This document shows positions 7,253 to 8,871 of a stretch of 8,871 nt of DNA, piece after piece. The translations under genes and the position numbers were made by a program. Every line of letters begins with the position of its first letter. Position 1 is the first letter of the stretch. Source of the stretch: Chitinophagaceae bacterium. GTDB taxonomy: Bacteria; Bacteroidota; Bacteroidia; Chitinophagales; Chitinophagaceae. The DNA lies in NCBI GenBank assembly GCA_025351145.1, contig JANXWM010000350.1:1-8871 (forward strand), given 5' to 3'. Below the pieces are notes generated by a model that saw nothing but the letters and a program-made list of their open reading frames with translations, did no database searches and had not been told where the DNA came from.

Positions 7253-7299
7253 TTGTTTGAAAAAAGAAACAGTAGGCCATTTTAAACCACGGCTGCTTT

Positions 7300-7542
7300 T
7301 TATTTCAGCCGAAGATAATTTGAGAGAAGTACCCTGAAAGGAATTCTAAAATACCCGTTTTTAATAAGGTAATTCACAACTTCTGGAGTAAAGCGGGAAT
7401 GATGAGTTTCAAGAGCTTTTAAATACTGGCTTATCTTATTTCTAAGGTGCTGTTTAAGCTTATTGTTTTGTTTAATAAAGGGAAGCATTTTAAAGCCTTT
7501 TATAGTCTGTGAGAGTAAAATATTTATAATCGCTCTTCGCAC
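7300..7542 (-). CDS. Small protein duplicating the C-terminal tail of the adjacent GT2
   Basis: This 80-residue frame begins at GTG 7542-7540, overlapping the TAG stop of the GT2 gene by one base; an internal ATG at 7488 is an alternative start. From FIK (about residues 22-24) to the end it aligns without gaps to the last part of the neighbouring GT2: 35 of 57 residues are identical, including NKI-QYLKALE and YLIK-GYFRIP. About half of the codons for identical residues differ synonymously (for example cac/cat, gct/gcg, ggg/gga). Both copies have therefore diverged as coding sequence rather than being a fresh DNA duplication. The peptide is basic, with no catalytic motif and no clear membrane helix. 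It may be a remnant of a second GT2 gene that lost its catalytic domain, or a separately kept accessory tail. Expression is uncertain, although the stop-start overlap would permit translational coupling. Confidence 0.6.
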   Translation of the reverse strand: MRRAIINILLSQTIKGFKMLPFIKQNNKLKQHLRNKISQYLKALETHHSRFTPEVVNYLIKNGYFRIPFRVLLSNYLRLK

Positions 7543-8489
7543 TAGGAATTTAAAGACTTCCTTCTTTGCCTTAAAAAACCAGAGAACAACACTTTCAGAG
7601 GAATTCTGAAATATCCCCTTTTTATAAGATAGATTAATAATCTAGGAACATATGGGGAACGGTTTGCTTCAAGCGCTTTCAAATACTGATTTATTTTATT
7701 GCTTAAATGCTTTTTCAATTTTTTTTGCCCTTTAATAAATGTAAGAGCCCCTGCATTGGAGTATATCCTGTCGTTGTAATATCGTTCATTGTTATTTTTC
7801 CACCATTCATCAAAAACAGCCGATTCTTTTTTTCGCCTGTAGATTATACCAGGATAATCACAAAATTTTGCTTTAAAGTAGGTGAAAAGTCTTAGCCAAA
7901 AATCATAATCTTCAATTAAAAGCCGTTCATCATAAAGTCCGGTAATACTGTATACTGATCTTTTTACCATTGTTGCAGGTGTTACAAAACCTAACCAGCC
8001 ATGTACAAAATACTCCAATACATCACCCTCATAATGTGGTTGTCCTTCATTATAATAGCCAGTAAAATTGTTCTCCTCGTCCATTGTTGCAGCAATCGAA
8101 TAACACATACCATATTCTTCCCCGCAACTTTCCAAAACTTTTACCTGGTTTTCTATACAGGCAGGCAGCATAATATCATCAGATGCAAATAATACAACAT
8201 ATTTGCCACTAGAAAGTCTAACCATCCCATTAAGGGTTCTTGTAATCCCTTTATTTTTTTTATGAACAATAAAATTACACTTCACTGTATTTCTTAACAC
8301 CCATTTATTTATAATACTGACTGAATGATCTGAAGAGCAATCATCAATAATAATAAGTTCAATAAATGGATAGGTTTGTGCAAGCAGTGAATTCAATGCC
8401 GCTTCTATATATTTTGCATAGTTATAAGAAGACATGCAAACAGTAACTAGGGGCAACTTATCAGATGTAAAACCTGTTCTAAAATCCAT
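7542..8489 (-). CDS. Glycosyltransferase family 2 (GT-A fold)
   Basis: This is a classic inverting GT2 enzyme of about 315 residues. Counting from an upstream TTG at 8504, it has PLVTVCMSSYNYAKYIEAAL (18-37), the nucleotide-binding strand ELIIIDDCSSDHS (49-61), GITRTLNGMVRLSSGKYV (86-103) and ASDD (107-110), which stands for the DXD metal site. The acceptor-side acidic block LLIEDYDFWLRL (195-206) follows. The last 60 or so residues are a basic tail repeated in the next ORF. I chose the ATG at 8489 because GGA stands just before it; the upstream TTG at 8504 would add only five residues. The enzyme probably adds a sugar to a lipid-linked glycan in the cytoplasm. It follows the GT14 gene by about 59 bp and overlaps the next ORF by one base, so it belongs to the same transcript. 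Confidence 0.93.
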   Translation of the reverse strand: MDFRTGFTSDKLPLVTVCMSSYNYAKYIEAALNSLLAQTYPFIELIIIDDCSSDHSVSIINKWVLRNTVKCNFIVHKKNKGITRTLNGMVRLSSGKYVVLFASDDIMLPACIENQVKVLESCGEEYGMCYSIAATMDEENNFTGYYNEGQPHYEGDVLEYFVHGWLGFVTPATMVKRSVYSITGLYDERLLIEDYDFWLRLFTYFKAKFCDYPGIIYRRKKESAVFDEWWKNNNERYYNDRIYSNAGALTFIKGQKKLKKHLSNKINQYLKALEANRSPYVPRLLIYLIKRGYFRIPLKVLFSGFLRQRRKSLNS

Positions 8490-8548
8490 TCCTATTGACA
8501 GCAACTAAGTTTTGAAAATTAAATTATGCACCAACAATACATACTACA

Positions 8549-8871
8549 CTAACCACGCAATTCTTTTTCAATCAAATCAACTATATCGCCAGACTCATTA
8601 TTGAATTTTCTTGCAAAAAATTTATCCGCATCCGTTTTTAAAATGGGCAAATGATGCTGAGTGATAAAAGCAGGACCGGGATCCACACTCCAGTCGGCAT
8701 ACGTAAGATTCCCTTTCACATTTTTGTAAAATGCAGAATTACCAATAATGGTTTGAAAAAAACTTTCATCAGAACAAAAGCCTGTATTAAAAAAAAGGCA
8801 GTAAGTTTTGTTGCTTTCAATTTCACTTAAAACATAAGCCACACATGCTTTGGAAAGCGCAAACCATGAAG
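8549..8871 (-). CDS. Core-2/I-branching-type beta-1,6-N-acetylglucosaminyltransferase, GT14 (C-terminal end, partial)
   Basis: The frame is open to the right edge, so only the last 106 residues are seen; a GTG at 8842 is internal and not the start. The visible part begins SWFALSKACVAYVL, matching the conserved WFxL block of the GT14 (Pfam Branch) family. It continues with CSDESFFQTIIGNS, the S/PDE-xxxxT motif that carries the likely catalytic glutamate in this family. Next come NLTYADWSVDPGPAFITQHH and LPILKTDADKFFARKF, the well-known late blocks (rYxDW and lFARKF). Animal members add GlcNAc in beta-1,6 linkage to make branches. Bacterial members occur in polysaccharide clusters, where donor and linkage are mostly untested, so a branching role here is inferred. 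It stops 59 bp before the GT2 start and is probably the upstream gene of the same operon. Confidence 0.87.
   Translation of the reverse strand, partial: SWFALSKACVAYVLSEIESNKTYCLFFNTGFCSDESFFQTIIGNSAFYKNVKGNLTYADWSVDPGPAFITQHHLPILKTDADKFFARKFNNESGDIVDLIEKELRG

Overview
The window looks like a piece of a surface-polysaccharide (capsule, exopolysaccharide or O-antigen) biosynthesis locus from a member of the Bacteroidota, possibly the Chitinophagaceae. This placement is an inference. It rests on the AT-rich sequence, the scarcity of Shine-Dalgarno motifs (asnB is an exception), the kind of glycosyltransferases present, and intergenic palindromic repeats that resemble those scattered through such genomes. 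No rRNA, tRNA, CRISPR array or intact transposase is visible.

Every convincing gene lies on the minus strand, so the locus reads from right to left. In transcription order it holds: the C-terminal end of a GT14 core-2/I-branching type enzyme (8871-8549, cut by the window edge); a GT2 glycosyltransferase (8489-7542); a small ORF duplicating the C-terminal tail of that GT2 (7542-7300); a GT-B-like capsule-type transferase (7252-5837); a GT4 glycosyltransferase (5545-4301); a glutamine-hydrolysing asparagine synthetase-type amidotransferase (4275-2425); a second GT4 (2450-1266); and, after a 637-bp gap, the N-terminal half of a third GT4 that is a close paralogue of the second (628 to the left edge). 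Within 8871-5837 and within 5545-1266 the genes are tightly packed or overlapping, which suggests at least two co-transcribed blocks.

The two larger gaps (629-1265 and 5546-5836) each hold one copy of a previously unlabelled MITE-like element (719-976 and 5547-5788). Each copy has terminal inverted repeats of about 60 bp whose outer ends read TACCCGGCT and whose core is TTGCGTCGCACTCTT. The two copies bracket the three-gene GT4-AsnB-GT4 module, and the second ends 1 bp from the annotated start codon of a glycosyltransferase. The first gap also holds a separate palindromic repeat at 1042-1120.

Together the enzymes would build an oligosaccharide unit: a GT2 and several GT4 or GT-B enzymes add sugars, the GT14 enzyme may add a branch, and the AsnB-like protein probably amidates a carboxyl group (a uronic acid or amino-acid substituent). 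No flippase, polymerase, initiating transferase or export gene lies in this window, so the polymer type cannot be decided. The most unusual features are the repeat-bracketed module, the GT4 paralogue pair on either side of one element, and the duplicated GT2 tail kept as a separate reading frame.
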